NCBI RefSeq assembly: GCF_006385555.1
Contig: NZ_CP041036.1
Span: 4,278,001 to 4,342,000 of the forward strand
Source: Shewanella polaris
Lineage (GTDB): Bacteria > Pseudomonadota > Gammaproteobacteria > Enterobacterales > Shewanellaceae
Length of the DNA stretch: 64,000 bases
Direction: 5' to 3'
The translations under genes were made by a program, and so were the position numbers. The notes below the pieces were generated by a model. The model was given only the letters and a program-made list of their open reading frames with translations, made no database searches and had not been told where the DNA came from. Of this stretch, positions 30,465-40,396 are shown piece by piece (within the stretch, counting starts at the first letter, position 1; every line of letters begins with the position of its first letter).

Positions 30465-30971
30465 TTAACAATCATCAGCATCAGGAACTTGAGATAATAC
30501 AGGAGTCGTTGTTGCATTTGCTTGAGTATAAGTAAATGAACATTCAGCAGGTGCGCCTGCTTGCCAAATTTCGACACTGCCAGTACCTTCTTCAATAATC
30601 CAATCAGAGGCTGGATCAGATATTGTAGCTGCTGTAGCCTCACCATCTGCACCTAAATCAAAAGTAACATCTAGAGCTTCTTCTAAAGAATCCTTCGTGG
30701 CTTGTACGTAACCATAAGCAATATCTACATCTTCAGTGCCAGAACCAATATCAAGTGTTTCTGTTGCATCACTTTCTTTCCCAGCTAAAGCCGCCTTTGA
30801 ATAAACTAGGGTATTTGCACCTTGGATAGCACCACGCATTCCAGCTAAAGATGATGCACGAGCATCACCTTGCAGGTTAATAAATTTAGGCGCTGCCGTT
30901 ACCGCTAAAATACCAAGAATAATGATCACAACCACTAATTCGATTAATGTAAAACCTTGTTGCTTTTGCAT
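30465..30971 (-). CDS. mshA: MSHA major pilin MshA
   Basis: 168 residues. A six-residue leader (MQKQQG) precedes the mature helix [20 protein letters not shown]. The globular domain is acidic, with a C-terminal disulfide loop formed by two cysteines (AECSFTY and the final DDC). It is the main subunit of the MSHA pilus, assembled by MshE/MshG and exported through the MshL secretin. GAGG sits nine bases before the ATG. The strong terminator right after the gene fits a highly expressed major pilin. Confidence 0.94.
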   Translation of the reverse strand: MQKQQGFTLIELVVVIIILGILAVTAAPKFINLQGDARASSLAGMRGAIQGANTLVYSKAALAGKESDATETLDIGSGTEDVDIAYGYVQATKDSLEEALDVTFDLGADGEATAATISDPASDWIIEEGTGSVEIWQAGAPAECSFTYTQANATTTPVLSQVPDADDC

Positions 30972-31037
30972 ATTAAATAACCTCTATAAAAAAGAATATG
31001 GGTAAATCGACATCATTATGAGAAGTGATAAACCAAA

Positions 31038-31643
31038 TTAGTCGTTAGTAAATGATACCACCTGACCCGTTCCGGCATTATATGTTACACCGTTAGCGCC
31101 CGCGGTATCTAAATCTGGAGCAGGATCTGCGACCCCTGTGGTCTGATTTAATGTTAATGTAGCGATTTGATGATATACACACACATCAAGGTTACTGACA
31201 GATTGACCATCAATACTGGTAGATGTTCCACCCACACCATCTAACATTCTAACCGTATAACGCTGCTGGCTAGCATCTAGGTTATAAATAACATTTCTAG
31301 GTGCATTTTGTAAAACAGAATCAAATACTTCCTGACAAGTATCATCGGTCATTGTCGTAGCATCGGTATTGGTGGTTCCGGTAGGAAAACCAAACCGAGT
31401 ATCAAGTGACACACTGGTACCGTCTAAAAGCACATTGGTATTACGACGTCCATCAACTTCCCATTGAGCACGTACAAAACTCACTGCGGTAGCTAAACCA
31501 CCTGCAACCCCATCTACACTGGCATCTTGGGCATCATCAGTCACATTTAAAAAGCGTGGTAATGCCGTAGCAGCTAATAAACCGAGGATGACAATGACTA
31601 TCACCAATTCGACTAATGAAAAACCTTGTTGTTTAAATTTCAT
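31038..31643 (-). CDS. mshB: MSHA pilin-like protein MshB
   Basis: 201 residues with prepilin leader and helix QGFSLVELVIVIVILGLLAA. It is a paralog of MshA with a larger globular part. The two cysteines (DDTCQEVF and LDVCVYHQ) are spaced differently from those of MshA. It lies 66 bp upstream of mshA and 111 bp downstream of mshF; either gap could hold a promoter. Confidence 0.92.
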   Translation of the reverse strand: MKFKQQGFSLVELVIVIVILGLLAATALPRFLNVTDDAQDASVDGVAGGLATAVSFVRAQWEVDGRRNTNVLLDGTSVSLDTRFGFPTGTTNTDATTMTDDTCQEVFDSVLQNAPRNVIYNLDASQQRYTVRMLDGVGGTSTSIDGQSVSNLDVCVYHQIATLTLNQTTGVADPAPDLDTAGANGVTYNAGTGQVVSFTND

Positions 31644-31754
31644 TATATTTAACTCTTCTCTATAGCACCATAACAGAACATAAAACTGATTAAGCTATAA
31701 CTTCACTAATATTAGCAGGTTATTAAATCTTTAACACTAGCGATACACAATATA

Positions 31755-32333
31755 TCAGTCACCCATTAAAAAAATCACTCTACCCGTTTGCAGTTGATAA
31801 CGTAAACTGGCTTTATTTGAAAAGTAACGGCAAATATTCTGCTCAGACTGATAATCTACCGTAATATTTAACTCATGAACATCACTTGCCAATAATTGCC
31901 CCCATAGATGTACGCAACCTTGGGTGTCATGAGTATTAATGATTGGCCATCCTTCAGCTGACATAGAAATCCAATTATCGGTTCCCACTATATCAACATC
32001 GTCATAAATAGTGTCCATTTTCAATTGAGTATCTTTTAATACGGCATCATTGTTGCCACTATCTACTTTATTAGAAGACACATCTGACACCACGTTATGC
32101 CAAGACAATAACATCCTGTCGGGTCGACCAGAAGCTAACCATTGGCTATGCACCATAGCTAAAACATTCAATAAACGATTATGCTCAAACTCTAAGCCGC
32201 GCTCGCCTAAACTTTGGGTATTATTCAAATAACGTATACCAAAAATGGTGAGCAAGACTAATAAAACGACCATTGCAATAACTCGCCCATAAATTTTAAG
32301 CAAATCATCATCTGCTTTTTGTTGGCTCAGCAT
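31755..32333 (-). CDS. mshF: MSHA biogenesis protein MshF
   Basis: 192 residues with one N-terminal membrane helix (GRVIAMVVLLVLLTIFGIRY) and a periplasmic domain with two cysteines (QGCVHLWG and NICRYF). It lacks a prepilin cleavage motif. The function of MshF is not well defined; position between mshG and mshB supports the name. It lies 32 bp after mshG. Confidence 0.87.
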   Translation of the reverse strand: MLSQQKADDDLLKIYGRVIAMVVLLVLLTIFGIRYLNNTQSLGERGLEFEHNRLLNVLAMVHSQWLASGRPDRMLLSWHNVVSDVSSNKVDSGNNDAVLKDTQLKMDTIYDDVDIVGTDNWISMSAEGWPIINTHDTQGCVHLWGQLLASDVHELNITVDYQSEQNICRYFSNKASLRYQLQTGRVIFLMGD

Positions 32334-32365
32334 CCAAATTCCTGATAAATAATGCTCATTCTGCG

Positions 32366-33580
32366 CTAACCCCCTTTAACCACACTAAGCATATCCCACA
32401 TAGGGAGATAAATACCCAAAGCCAATATCAATACAATACCCGCAACAAATGCGATTAAAATAGGTTCAAGTTTAGCGGTAAGATTTTTTAAATCGTAATC
32501 CACCTCGCCCTCATAAAAGTCAGCGGCATCATTTAATAACTGATCGATTTGACCGGTCTCTTCACCCACGGCAACCATTTGCAATACTAACGGAGTGAAC
32601 AGCTGGCTACTATTGGATACCCGCAGCATTGATTCACCCGATTCGATGCCACGTCGCATCCCCACAATCTTGTCATGCATATAGGCATTATCTACCGCAT
32701 CGGCTACCAAACTTAATGCTTGTGTCATAGGCACACCCGCGCTAAGCATCATCGAAAAACAACGACAATAACGTGACAAAGTTGAGCGTTCAATAATAGA
32801 GCCAACCACAGGAATATGCAGTTTCCATAAGTCCCATTGCTTCTCACCCTTTTCTGTATGATGCCAATAGCGAATACCGACTACAACGCCAATTAATACC
32901 ACTATCATATGCGGCCAGAAATTAACAAACAGATTCGAGGTACCAATTAATATTTTTGTAGCCCATGGCAATTCAGCACCAAAACGAGAAAACATGTCGG
33001 CAAATTTAGGGATCACCATAATGTTCAAAATAACCATCGCAATGGTAATGGCAAACAAGACGAACATTGGATAACGCATTGCGGCTTTAATTCGCCGACG
33101 AGTTTCTTGTTCACGTTCGATATACCCCGACAACTGGATAAAAGCATCTTCCAATTTACCGGTATTTTCACCAACATGAACCATCGATATAAACAATGAA
33201 TCAAATACATCTGGATGTTGATTCATTGCCGAAGATAATGGTCGCCCAGAAGTAAGCTGTTCAGATATATCATCTAAAGCTTTCTTCATTCGGTCTGAAT
33301 GAGTGGTTTCTGATAACCCAGCAATAGCTCTTAAAATGGGAATGCCTGAACGCGTCAATGAATACATTTGTCGGCTAAAAATTTGCAGTTCTTCGAGCGA
33401 CACTTTGCTTTTAAATAAGCTCACCGAAAACGATTGCTTGGTTTTCACTTCTCGTAATTCTAACGGGATAATGCCCCGAGATAACAATGTATCGGCCGCG
33501 GAGCTTTCATTGGCAGACTCAAGCTGTGCACTGACAGCCTGCCCTTGTGAATTACGACCTCGATATTGATATGTAGGCAT
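32366..33580 (-). CDS. mshG: MSHA inner-membrane platform protein MshG
   Basis: 404 residues. It is a PilC/GspF-type polytopic platform protein with two T2SF domains separated by a membrane hairpin: the first is around SRQMYSLTRSGIPILRAIAG, the second around LSRYCRCFSMMLSAGVPMTQ. It couples ATP hydrolysis by MshE to pilin insertion. It starts two bases after the mshE stop. Confidence 0.95.
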   Translation of the reverse strand: MPTYQYRGRNSQGQAVSAQLESANESSAADTLLSRGIIPLELREVKTKQSFSVSLFKSKVSLEELQIFSRQMYSLTRSGIPILRAIAGLSETTHSDRMKKALDDISEQLTSGRPLSSAMNQHPDVFDSLFISMVHVGENTGKLEDAFIQLSGYIEREQETRRRIKAAMRYPMFVLFAITIAMVILNIMVIPKFADMFSRFGAELPWATKILIGTSNLFVNFWPHMIVVLIGVVVGIRYWHHTEKGEKQWDLWKLHIPVVGSIIERSTLSRYCRCFSMMLSAGVPMTQALSLVADAVDNAYMHDKIVGMRRGIESGESMLRVSNSSQLFTPLVLQMVAVGEETGQIDQLLNDAADFYEGEVDYDLKNLTAKLEPILIAFVAGIVLILALGIYLPMWDMLSVVKGG

Positions 33581-33582
33581 GA

Positions 33583-35343
33583 TTACAACCCAGTATCTTG
33601 TTGACTAACAAGATCTTCAGACAAGGCAACAGTTGATTCACTGACATCTTCCACCAGCTTGGACACTTCTTCTAGCGTTGTGGTACCAAGGAATAAATAC
33701 TCCATGGCCGAATGCGCGAGTGGAATAAAATGAGGACTACGTAGCGCTGCTCGGGCAAAGTCTTGCGGATTACCTGTACGCATGGCATCTATCATGTTTT
33801 CGTCTAGTTCGAGTATTTCAAAAATACCTATTCGACCACGATAACCAGATCCATTACAGGTTTGACAACCACTACCCACTTTAAACGTAGCGCTGTTAAT
33901 ATCTCTTTTAGTCACACTCGTAAGCCAGCTACGTTCAGCCGCGGTTGGCTGATAATCCACTGCGCAATTATGACAAACACGCCTCACAAGACGTTGAGCG
34001 ATAATGACTCGCAATGCACTGGCAACCAAATAACTCGCCGCGCCCATATCGAGTAATCGTAACGCACTGGTAACGGCATCATTGGTATGCAAAGTCGATA
34101 ATACAAAGTGACCTGTTAACGCACCCCGTAAACCAATTTCAACGGTTTCTTGGTCACGCATCTCCCCCACCATGATAATGTCTGGATCTTGACGGAGCGT
34201 GGTACGCAGTACGTTAGAAAAGTCCAAACCAATTTTGTGATTAACCTGAACTTGGTTAATTCGCGGTAACTGATATTCTACTGGATCTTCTACGGTAATA
34301 ATCTTTCGGTCTGCAGTATTAAGCTCATTTAAAATCCCGTATAACGTTGTCGTTTTACCGCTACCAGTTGGCCCTGTCACTAACAACATACCGTGAGGGC
34401 GCTTAATTTGTTTACGAATTCGCGCCACGATATTGGGTGGCATGCCGGTTTCATCTAAGGTTCGCAGGCCTGTGGTTTGATCTAACAAACGCATTACCAC
34501 AGATTCGCCATGATAAATGGGCATGGTCGACATCCGCACGTCAATTTGATGACCTTTTATTTCCATATGAAAACGGCCATCTTGTGGCATACGTTTCTCT
34601 GAAATATCCAATCCCGCCATCAATTTAAGCCGCAATACCAATGCCGAAGCAATATTGACTTCACTTAAGATATTTTCATGTAATTGACCATCAATACGCT
34701 GGCGGATCCGCAGCACTTTCTCGCCGGGTTCAATATGAATATCTGACGCTCGCATTTGCACTGCATCTTCAAAAATAGACTGCAATAACTTCACGACTGT
34801 GGTTTCGTTATCACTGTCACTTTGGGTTATATTAGCCAAATCGAACATGTCATCAGAGGCATATTCTTCGTCGAGTTTACCGGCGATTTCCGCGATTTGA
34901 CCAGTACGACGATAAAGGTTATCAAATGCATCGAGTAACTGTTGTTCTGGTGCTACCGCGAGCATTAACTGCTTAGGGGCTACTAATGCTTCAATATTAT
35001 CAATGGCCTGCAAGTCTGCAGGATCGCTCATTGCAACGACTACATGGTCTGGATGACTCTCTACCACTAAGGCACGAAAACGTCTCGCCTGTACTTCGGG
35101 GAGAATATTAACCACTTCATCGGCTATTGGACGGCGACTAATATCAAGATAGGGTAAATTTAGCTGTTGAGACAAAAACTTAAGTAACTGATCTTCAGTA
35201 ATACAGTTTAAATCAATTAGCGTACGACCGAGCTTTCTACCAGAATTGCGCTGTTCCGTTAAGGCTTGCTTTAATTGCTCGTCGGTAATAATCAGCTCTT
35301 GAACAAGAAGATCCCCTAACCGCATCTTTAACTTAGGCTTCAT
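33583..35343 (-). CDS. mshE: MSHA extension ATPase MshE with N-terminal c-di-GMP-binding (MshEN) domain
   Basis: 586 residues, a GspE/PilB-type secretion ATPase. Walker A is LLVTGPTGSGKTTTLYGI; the His box (LRGALTGHFVLSTLHTNDAV) and a CxxC-CxxC zinc site (RVCHNCAV and SGCQTCNGSG) follow. The first ~150 residues are the MshEN domain. Two tandem motifs are visible, RLGDLLVQELIITDEQLKQ (from Arg8) and KLGRTLIDLNCITEDQLLK (from Lys37), the arrangement known in Vibrio MshE to bind c-di-GMP. So pilus extension is probably switched on by c-di-GMP here too. The start overlaps the mshN stop by four bases. Confidence 0.96.
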   Translation of the reverse strand: MKPKLKMRLGDLLVQELIITDEQLKQALTEQRNSGRKLGRTLIDLNCITEDQLLKFLSQQLNLPYLDISRRPIADEVVNILPEVQARRFRALVVESHPDHVVVAMSDPADLQAIDNIEALVAPKQLMLAVAPEQQLLDAFDNLYRRTGQIAEIAGKLDEEYASDDMFDLANITQSDSDNETTVVKLLQSIFEDAVQMRASDIHIEPGEKVLRIRQRIDGQLHENILSEVNIASALVLRLKLMAGLDISEKRMPQDGRFHMEIKGHQIDVRMSTMPIYHGESVVMRLLDQTTGLRTLDETGMPPNIVARIRKQIKRPHGMLLVTGPTGSGKTTTLYGILNELNTADRKIITVEDPVEYQLPRINQVQVNHKIGLDFSNVLRTTLRQDPDIIMVGEMRDQETVEIGLRGALTGHFVLSTLHTNDAVTSALRLLDMGAASYLVASALRVIIAQRLVRRVCHNCAVDYQPTAAERSWLTSVTKRDINSATFKVGSGCQTCNGSGYRGRIGIFEILELDENMIDAMRTGNPQDFARAALRSPHFIPLAHSAMEYLFLGTTTLEEVSKLVEDVSESTVALSEDLVSQQDTGL

Positions 35344-36737
35344 CGGTTTTCTCCTAATTGATCTAAACGGGTTTCAATAAATGTCATGGCTGAAGTCGAT
35401 AAGCCTTCATAACTTAAAGCAGATCGGTAAGCTTGAGCTGCTTGGGAATATTTTTTCTGAGAATCTAATGCATATCCTAAACCCATCCACCAGCGAGAGT
35501 TGGTCGACTCGGATACCAGTAAATTACGGTAAGCAGATTCTGCTAAAAAGAAGTTTTTTGAGCTTTGCGCCAATTCGGTTTGAGCAACCCATTTATCTCG
35601 AGCCCAAGTAGAGTTGTCAGGGATCATATCCAAGGTTGACAATGCTTTATCATAGGCTTTCATTTCGGTTTGAATTTGCGACAAAATCACATAAAACTCC
35701 CATTGTTGCGGAAACAGACTAATACCACTCTCAAGTAATCGCATCACCGCGATAAGATTATGCTGGGCATAATAAATCGCTAGTAATTGTTTACGGGCTT
35801 TATGTAAGCTAGGTTGCAATACTATTGCCTCTAAATAGTAACCCGTGGCATCATCAAGTCGCTGCTCTTGCTCTGCATTCATCGCTTTGCGATATTGCAA
35901 TTGCGCCATTTGCGCTTTAGTCAGCACCACTTCTTTCACCGTCATCCCTGCAGGCATTTGTCTGGTAACCGATTCTTGTATAGATGAAGCAGACGCTTGC
36001 TCTGTGGTTAAGCCTTGAGTCGCTTCAATATTATTCGAGGCGTTCTTATTCGGTGACACCTTAGCCGATTCAATACTATCAGGCACCACATTATTAGATA
36101 TGGTGTTATTGTTTACTGTTTTACTAGGAACGGCCTTATTGGCGTCTGTAAAACTCGACTTATCAGAATCTTCGGTTGTAGTTAATAGCGTTGGTGTTTC
36201 AACCGTTTCAGGTACATTAACGCTATCTTGTCGTTGCGATGCTGGAGATAAACTCATTGTATCGTCATCAAGCACTGGTGCCGTATCCACTGAAGGTGAA
36301 CCTGGCATAGATATTTGATCCCTTATCCGGGCAGCATTTTGAGTTATTACCGCTGTACTCACCAATGCCGATGTTTGCATAGGTGTCGATGTTGGGTTTA
36401 ACACTAATTTAGACTGTTCAACATCAAGACCGTCATTCTTTTGCGGCAGATTAACATCTAACGATTCAGTTTCTCTGGCCACTATTGAACTGATAGAGGC
36501 TAGTTCACTGACAATTTCATTATTAGCTTGGCGGTATATTGATACCCCAAACCATAATGTAGGTATTAAGAGTATAGCTACGACAATAAGGCTAATGAGC
36601 GGCAATCGTGATTTAGCGGTTGATTGGTATTGAATTTGAGGACGTACAAACTCACCCGCTGGTTGCGTCGGAGGGATTCCGGTTTCAGACTGTTGGCGCA
36701 GCTCTAAATCTTTCAGCATTTTGATAATCACGCTCAT
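35340..36737 (-). CDS. mshN: MSHA biogenesis protein MshN (TPR protein)
   Basis: About 465 residues. There is a cytoplasmic N-terminus (MSVIIKMLKDLELRQQ), one membrane helix (LPLISLIVVAILLIPTLWFG), a long Ser/Thr/Asn-rich low-complexity linker (about residues 80-265), and C-terminal TPR repeats (AQLQYRKAMNAEQEQRLDDA onward). The start is at 36737, where the ATG overlaps the mshM stop as ATGA and GAGAT lies upstream; the frame is open nine codons further but has no better signal. MshN likely scaffolds the secretion complex together with MshM and MshL. Confidence 0.92.
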   Translation of the reverse strand: MSVIIKMLKDLELRQQSETGIPPTQPAGEFVRPQIQYQSTAKSRLPLISLIVVAILLIPTLWFGVSIYRQANNEIVSELASISSIVARETESLDVNLPQKNDGLDVEQSKLVLNPTSTPMQTSALVSTAVITQNAARIRDQISMPGSPSVDTAPVLDDDTMSLSPASQRQDSVNVPETVETPTLLTTTEDSDKSSFTDANKAVPSKTVNNNTISNNVVPDSIESAKVSPNKNASNNIEATQGLTTEQASASSIQESVTRQMPAGMTVKEVVLTKAQMAQLQYRKAMNAEQEQRLDDATGYYLEAIVLQPSLHKARKQLLAIYYAQHNLIAVMRLLESGISLFPQQWEFYVILSQIQTEMKAYDKALSTLDMIPDNSTWARDKWVAQTELAQSSKNFFLAESAYRNLLVSESTNSRWWMGLGYALDSQKKYSQAAQAYRSALSYEGLSTSAMTFIETRLDQLGENR

Positions 36738-37678
36738 TTTATCTCGCCTATTTGTGTCATCCATTCACCACAACAGCTTTCGCCATTGAATCCAACAAAC
36801 AACATCAATGCGGCAAGCAGCACAATAATCAATATACGAATACGAGAGAACCTCACTTTATGCTGCAAACTAACATCTTCAGTGTCCAATATTGCAGCAA
36901 GACAATCACGAGTAGACACCTTTTTTCCGTTTTGGCCGTAACATAATAATAAACTCTTATGTGCCAATATATTCACTAAGCGCGGAATACCTCGAGCGGC
37001 TTTAGCGATGAGTTTGATATCTGATGTACTAAACAATTCAGACCCTTTATAACCGGCTACCATGAGGCGGTAATGAATATAAGCCTGTATCTCATCCCAG
37101 GTTAACGGACGTAAATTATAACTAAAGGTGATACGTTGCCTTAACTGTCTGAACTTTGGTTGTGCTAGGCGTTGATCTAATTCTGGCTGGCCAAATAACA
37201 CCACTTGCAATAGCTTACGGCTTTCGGTCTCTAAATTGGTAAACAATCGTAATGCTTCAATACTGTCATCTGGTAATGCTTGTGCTTCATCTAAGACGAG
37301 CACCACCTGAAATCCTCGATGATTAAGCGCCAGTAAACGCTCATGGATCAATCGGGTCAATTGCTGCTGATCTAATTTATCAGGTAAATCCAACCCTAGT
37401 TCACCTGCAACAGCCCAACGTAATTCATTAGGGCTTAAATAGGGGTTAGGTAAATAAGCACAATGGTATTGAGTCGGTAAGTCATTCAACAGCTTACGAC
37501 AAACCAAAGTTTTACCTGTGCCCACTTCACCCGTGACCTTAATAAAACCTTCGCCTGTTTGTAATGCGGTTTGTAGTACTTGCAGTGCTTCCACATGCGG
37601 CGACAACCCAAAAAAGAAACCTGTATTTGGGGTAAGCGTAAAAGGCAACTGACTTAAGCCAAAATGCTCCAAATACAT
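36734..37678 (-). CDS. mshM: MSHA biogenesis ATPase MshM (ExeA-like)
   Basis: 314 residues. It is an AAA ATPase of the ExeA/GspA type: Walker A VTGEVGTGKTLVCRKLL, Walker B VVLVLDEAQALPDDSIEA, and a C-terminal membrane helix (IRILIIVLLAALMLFVGF). ExeA-type proteins help insert or assemble the secretin through the peptidoglycan. It lies 69 bp after mshL. Confidence 0.95.
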   Translation of the reverse strand: MYLEHFGLSQLPFTLTPNTGFFFGLSPHVEALQVLQTALQTGEGFIKVTGEVGTGKTLVCRKLLNDLPTQYHCAYLPNPYLSPNELRWAVAGELGLDLPDKLDQQQLTRLIHERLLALNHRGFQVVLVLDEAQALPDDSIEALRLFTNLETESRKLLQVVLFGQPELDQRLAQPKFRQLRQRITFSYNLRPLTWDEIQAYIHYRLMVAGYKGSELFSTSDIKLIAKAARGIPRLVNILAHKSLLLCYGQNGKKVSTRDCLAAILDTEDVSLQHKVRFSRIRILIIVLLAALMLFVGFNGESCCGEWMTQIGEIK

Positions 37679-37747
37679 AATTACTGGCTATCCCTTTTCA
37701 AGTATCAACCGCCGTTATCCTATGCCAACTGTCGTTATCAACTGCCA

Positions 37748-39418
37748 CTACTTAGAAGGATACCAACGTTCAATTAAATCCTGTGAACGTTTTAATTCAT
37801 CCTTCCATGTATCACCACCGACAACCGTTGGTTTTAACATAATAATCAGTTCGGTTTTCTGCTTAGATTTAGTACGACTAGTAAAGGCTTCGCCCAAAAA
37901 TGGAATATCACCCAATAATGGAACCTTGGAAACCGTTTCAATATTCTCGCTTTTCATTAATCCGCCAATAACGACGACATCACCAGATGCGGCTCGGATC
38001 ACAGTATCAGATTCACGGATCTCGCTTTGTGCTAAAGGTAATTCCAACGTTGAGTCACTGATGGTAATTTCTTTGGTTTGCGAGGTCACATCGATGACTG
38101 AAGGATGGACGTGCAATATCACATTGCCATGTTCGTCGATCTGAGGGGTTACATCTAATGCAATACCGGAGAAAAATGGGGTTAACTCAACTTGTGGAGT
38201 GGTAACTGTCGTTGTGCCAGACACTGTCGTTGAAGACACATCGGTCACGAAATACTCATCATTACCGACTTTAATCACCGCTTTTTGGTTATTAGAAGCC
38301 GTCACTCGCGGGCTTGAAAGTACATCGACATCGCCTTGAGTATCTAGCAAATTGATAATGCTACTAAAATCAGTTCCGCTGAAGTTGATTGAGGTTACGC
38401 CGCCAATAGCGGTTGTAATGGCATTGCTTAATCCTTGTCCTGCTGAGGTACTGAAATTAATATTGGTACTGCCAGCATGACCTAAAACATTTTCCCACTG
38501 GATCCCTTGCTGGTAACCGTCAGATAAGGTGACCTCTATAATTTTCGCTTCTAAAATCACTTGGCGTTGTAAATGACTTTCTGCTATTTGTAAAAAACTA
38601 CGAATTTGACGTAACTCATCAGGGAAAGCCCTAACAGTGACTAAACCCGCTTGAGGCGTCACCACAACTTGTCGACCACCACCCGTTTCACCCATAATGG
38701 ATGTTAATGTTGCTTGTAATTCACCCCAAAAATCTGTTTTAGTCGTTGAACGAATAAATGTACCATTGGTATTGTCACTACTGTTCGAATTACTGTCGCT
38801 ACTACTATTATTGCTAGAGCTATTGTTGTTATTGCTATTACTATTACTATTTCCACTACTTGAATTACTGTTTTGATCTGAAATTCGTCCAGAGCTAACT
38901 GACGTTAATGACAAGCCTTCGCGTTGCATGTAGATATAATTCAACGGAAATGTTTCGGTTCTCATACCCGATGGGAATACCCGTAAAATACGTCCTTCAC
39001 GATTAACTTCGTAACCATAAATATCTTCCACTACTTGTATAGCTTCTGACAGAGTGACTGCTTTTAAAGATAACGATATTTTACCTTGAACATCAGGATG
39101 TACCGCAATACTTAATGGGGTATCTTTCACTAAACTGGGGAAAAAGACTCTGGCATCCACTTCATTTGCAGACACATCAAAACGACGCTCCGCAGGTATG
39201 GCTCTTGCTGATGGGCCCAATATATTACTACCATTGAGCTCACGCTGAACATCTTCCGGCATCGCCGCTAGAGGGGGCGTAATAGCTTGAGGGATATCAA
39301 CTTGTTGTCTTGACTCATTCAAAGCCGTTTTTGCAGCTTGTGGATCGGGTCTATCTGTTGTTTGGCAAGCAACTAAGCACAGCGACATCAGAGGAGTAAC
39401 ATATTTAATCACATTCAT
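37748..39418 (-). CDS. mshL: MSHA secretin MshL
   Basis: 556 residues, the outer-membrane secretin through which the pilus passes. It starts with a lipoprotein signal (MSLCLVAC, lipidated Cys18). STN and N domains follow, and the secretin core lies in the C-terminal half, ending SKQKTELIIMLKPTVVGG. Residues of about 181-218 are almost pure Ser/Asn/Asp, encoded by short tandem AGT/AAC-like codons at about 38765-38880; this linker sits between the STN/N1 region and the N3-like domain and is likely flexible and variable between strains. It is followed by mshM and preceded by mshK. Confidence 0.95.
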   Translation of the reverse strand: MNVIKYVTPLMSLCLVACQTTDRPDPQAAKTALNESRQQVDIPQAITPPLAAMPEDVQRELNGSNILGPSARAIPAERRFDVSANEVDARVFFPSLVKDTPLSIAVHPDVQGKISLSLKAVTLSEAIQVVEDIYGYEVNREGRILRVFPSGMRTETFPLNYIYMQREGLSLTSVSSGRISDQNSNSSSGNSNSNSNNNNSSSNNSSSDSNSNSSDNTNGTFIRSTTKTDFWGELQATLTSIMGETGGGRQVVVTPQAGLVTVRAFPDELRQIRSFLQIAESHLQRQVILEAKIIEVTLSDGYQQGIQWENVLGHAGSTNINFSTSAGQGLSNAITTAIGGVTSINFSGTDFSSIINLLDTQGDVDVLSSPRVTASNNQKAVIKVGNDEYFVTDVSSTTVSGTTTVTTPQVELTPFFSGIALDVTPQIDEHGNVILHVHPSVIDVTSQTKEITISDSTLELPLAQSEIRESDTVIRAASGDVVVIGGLMKSENIETVSKVPLLGDIPFLGEAFTSRTKSKQKTELIIMLKPTVVGGDTWKDELKRSQDLIERWYPSK

Positions 39419-39435
39419 TTTTTATTCTTATCCTA

Positions 39436-39759
39436 TCACTCTGTTATCGACTGAAATAGTTGAAGTTTTCTTCCATCTGACAAGGTAACATAATCTTTAC
39501 TAATTTTTGATACTCGCAAGCCACTACCGTTAACTGCATCACCCACCGACAGAATGATATTATTGATAATTGCATAGGAATGTTGACCGTTAACAATACT
39601 GTTTAGCACTAAAGCTTGATTATCATCGAGGGCCTTTACAGCAAGAAACCCCTGGCTAGGTAAGGTAGGATCACGTAAAGTTTGTGCATTAGTCGCGGAC
39701 ATTAGCAGCATCATTAGGCTCACTGCAAATGCCACTGTGTTAATTTTGTTTTGCAACAC
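39436..39759 (-). CDS. mshK: MSHA biogenesis protein MshK
   Basis: 107 residues with a signal peptide (MLQNKINTVAFAVSLMMLLM, cut near TNA). The short beta-rich periplasmic domain (DPTLPSQGFLAV onward) resembles the HR region of GspC/PilP and probably contacts MshL. It overlaps the mshJ stop by 20 bp. Confidence 0.88.
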   Translation of the reverse strand: MLQNKINTVAFAVSLMMLLMSATNAQTLRDPTLPSQGFLAVKALDDNQALVLNSIVNGQHSYAIINNIILSVGDAVNGSGLRVSKISKDYVTLSDGRKLQLFQSITE

Positions 39760-40396
39760 TGATAAAGTCCTTATTCACACTCAGTGTGTAAAGTTCTAAT
39801 TCAACTAAGGCATCAGGATGAACGTCTACACGATAGTCCAGCCGCTTCCAATACAATTTATCAGGCATACTTTCGACGGCCTTAATAAACGCTAAAATAG
39901 AAAAGTAATCACCTTGTAAGGTTAACTTAATACCGTGACGATAGAGATTAATTTTATCAGCATCTCCAACTTGCAATAAGGCTTGAGGAGCAATTGAGGC
40001 AAATGAAATGAGCGACACTCCTTTCACATTACCTAACAAATTGGCTAATAACGTTGGCATATAATCAGCTGGCACCATATCAACCATTTGGTCGGTTAAA
40101 TCGGCATCGATCAATTGCATCTGCTCAGTAATTAATTGTAATCGCTGTTGGTAATCCTGATTAGGATCTAGCTGCAATCGCTCTTCATAGAGTGCCACTT
40201 GTTGCATGGAAATCGAATTTTCTTGCTGTAGCCCTTTTAATTGATTTTTCACACTTTGCTGTTGTTTCCAAAGTGATTCAAAAGGCATAAACAACAACAT
40301 TCCCGCTACTACGAATAAAGCAACAGCAATCAATACTCGTTCGCGCTGGCTTAATTCATTAAATTTTTCAGACCATATCAACCATTGTTGTTTCAT
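39740..40396 (-). CDS. mshJ: MSHA biogenesis protein MshJ (PilO/GspM-like)
   Basis: 218 residues: a membrane helix (RVLIAVALFVVAGMLLFMPF), then a coiled coil and a ferredoxin-like periplasmic domain. This is the layout of PilO/GspM alignment-complex proteins. ATGA overlap with the preceding gene shows coupling. Confidence 0.88.
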   Translation of the reverse strand: MKQQWLIWSEKFNELSQRERVLIAVALFVVAGMLLFMPFESLWKQQQSVKNQLKGLQQENSISMQQVALYEERLQLDPNQDYQQRLQLITEQMQLIDADLTDQMVDMVPADYMPTLLANLLGNVKGVSLISFASIAPQALLQVGDADKINLYRHGIKLTLQGDYFSILAFIKAVESMPDKLYWKRLDYRVDVHPDALVELELYTLSVNKDFISVAKQN

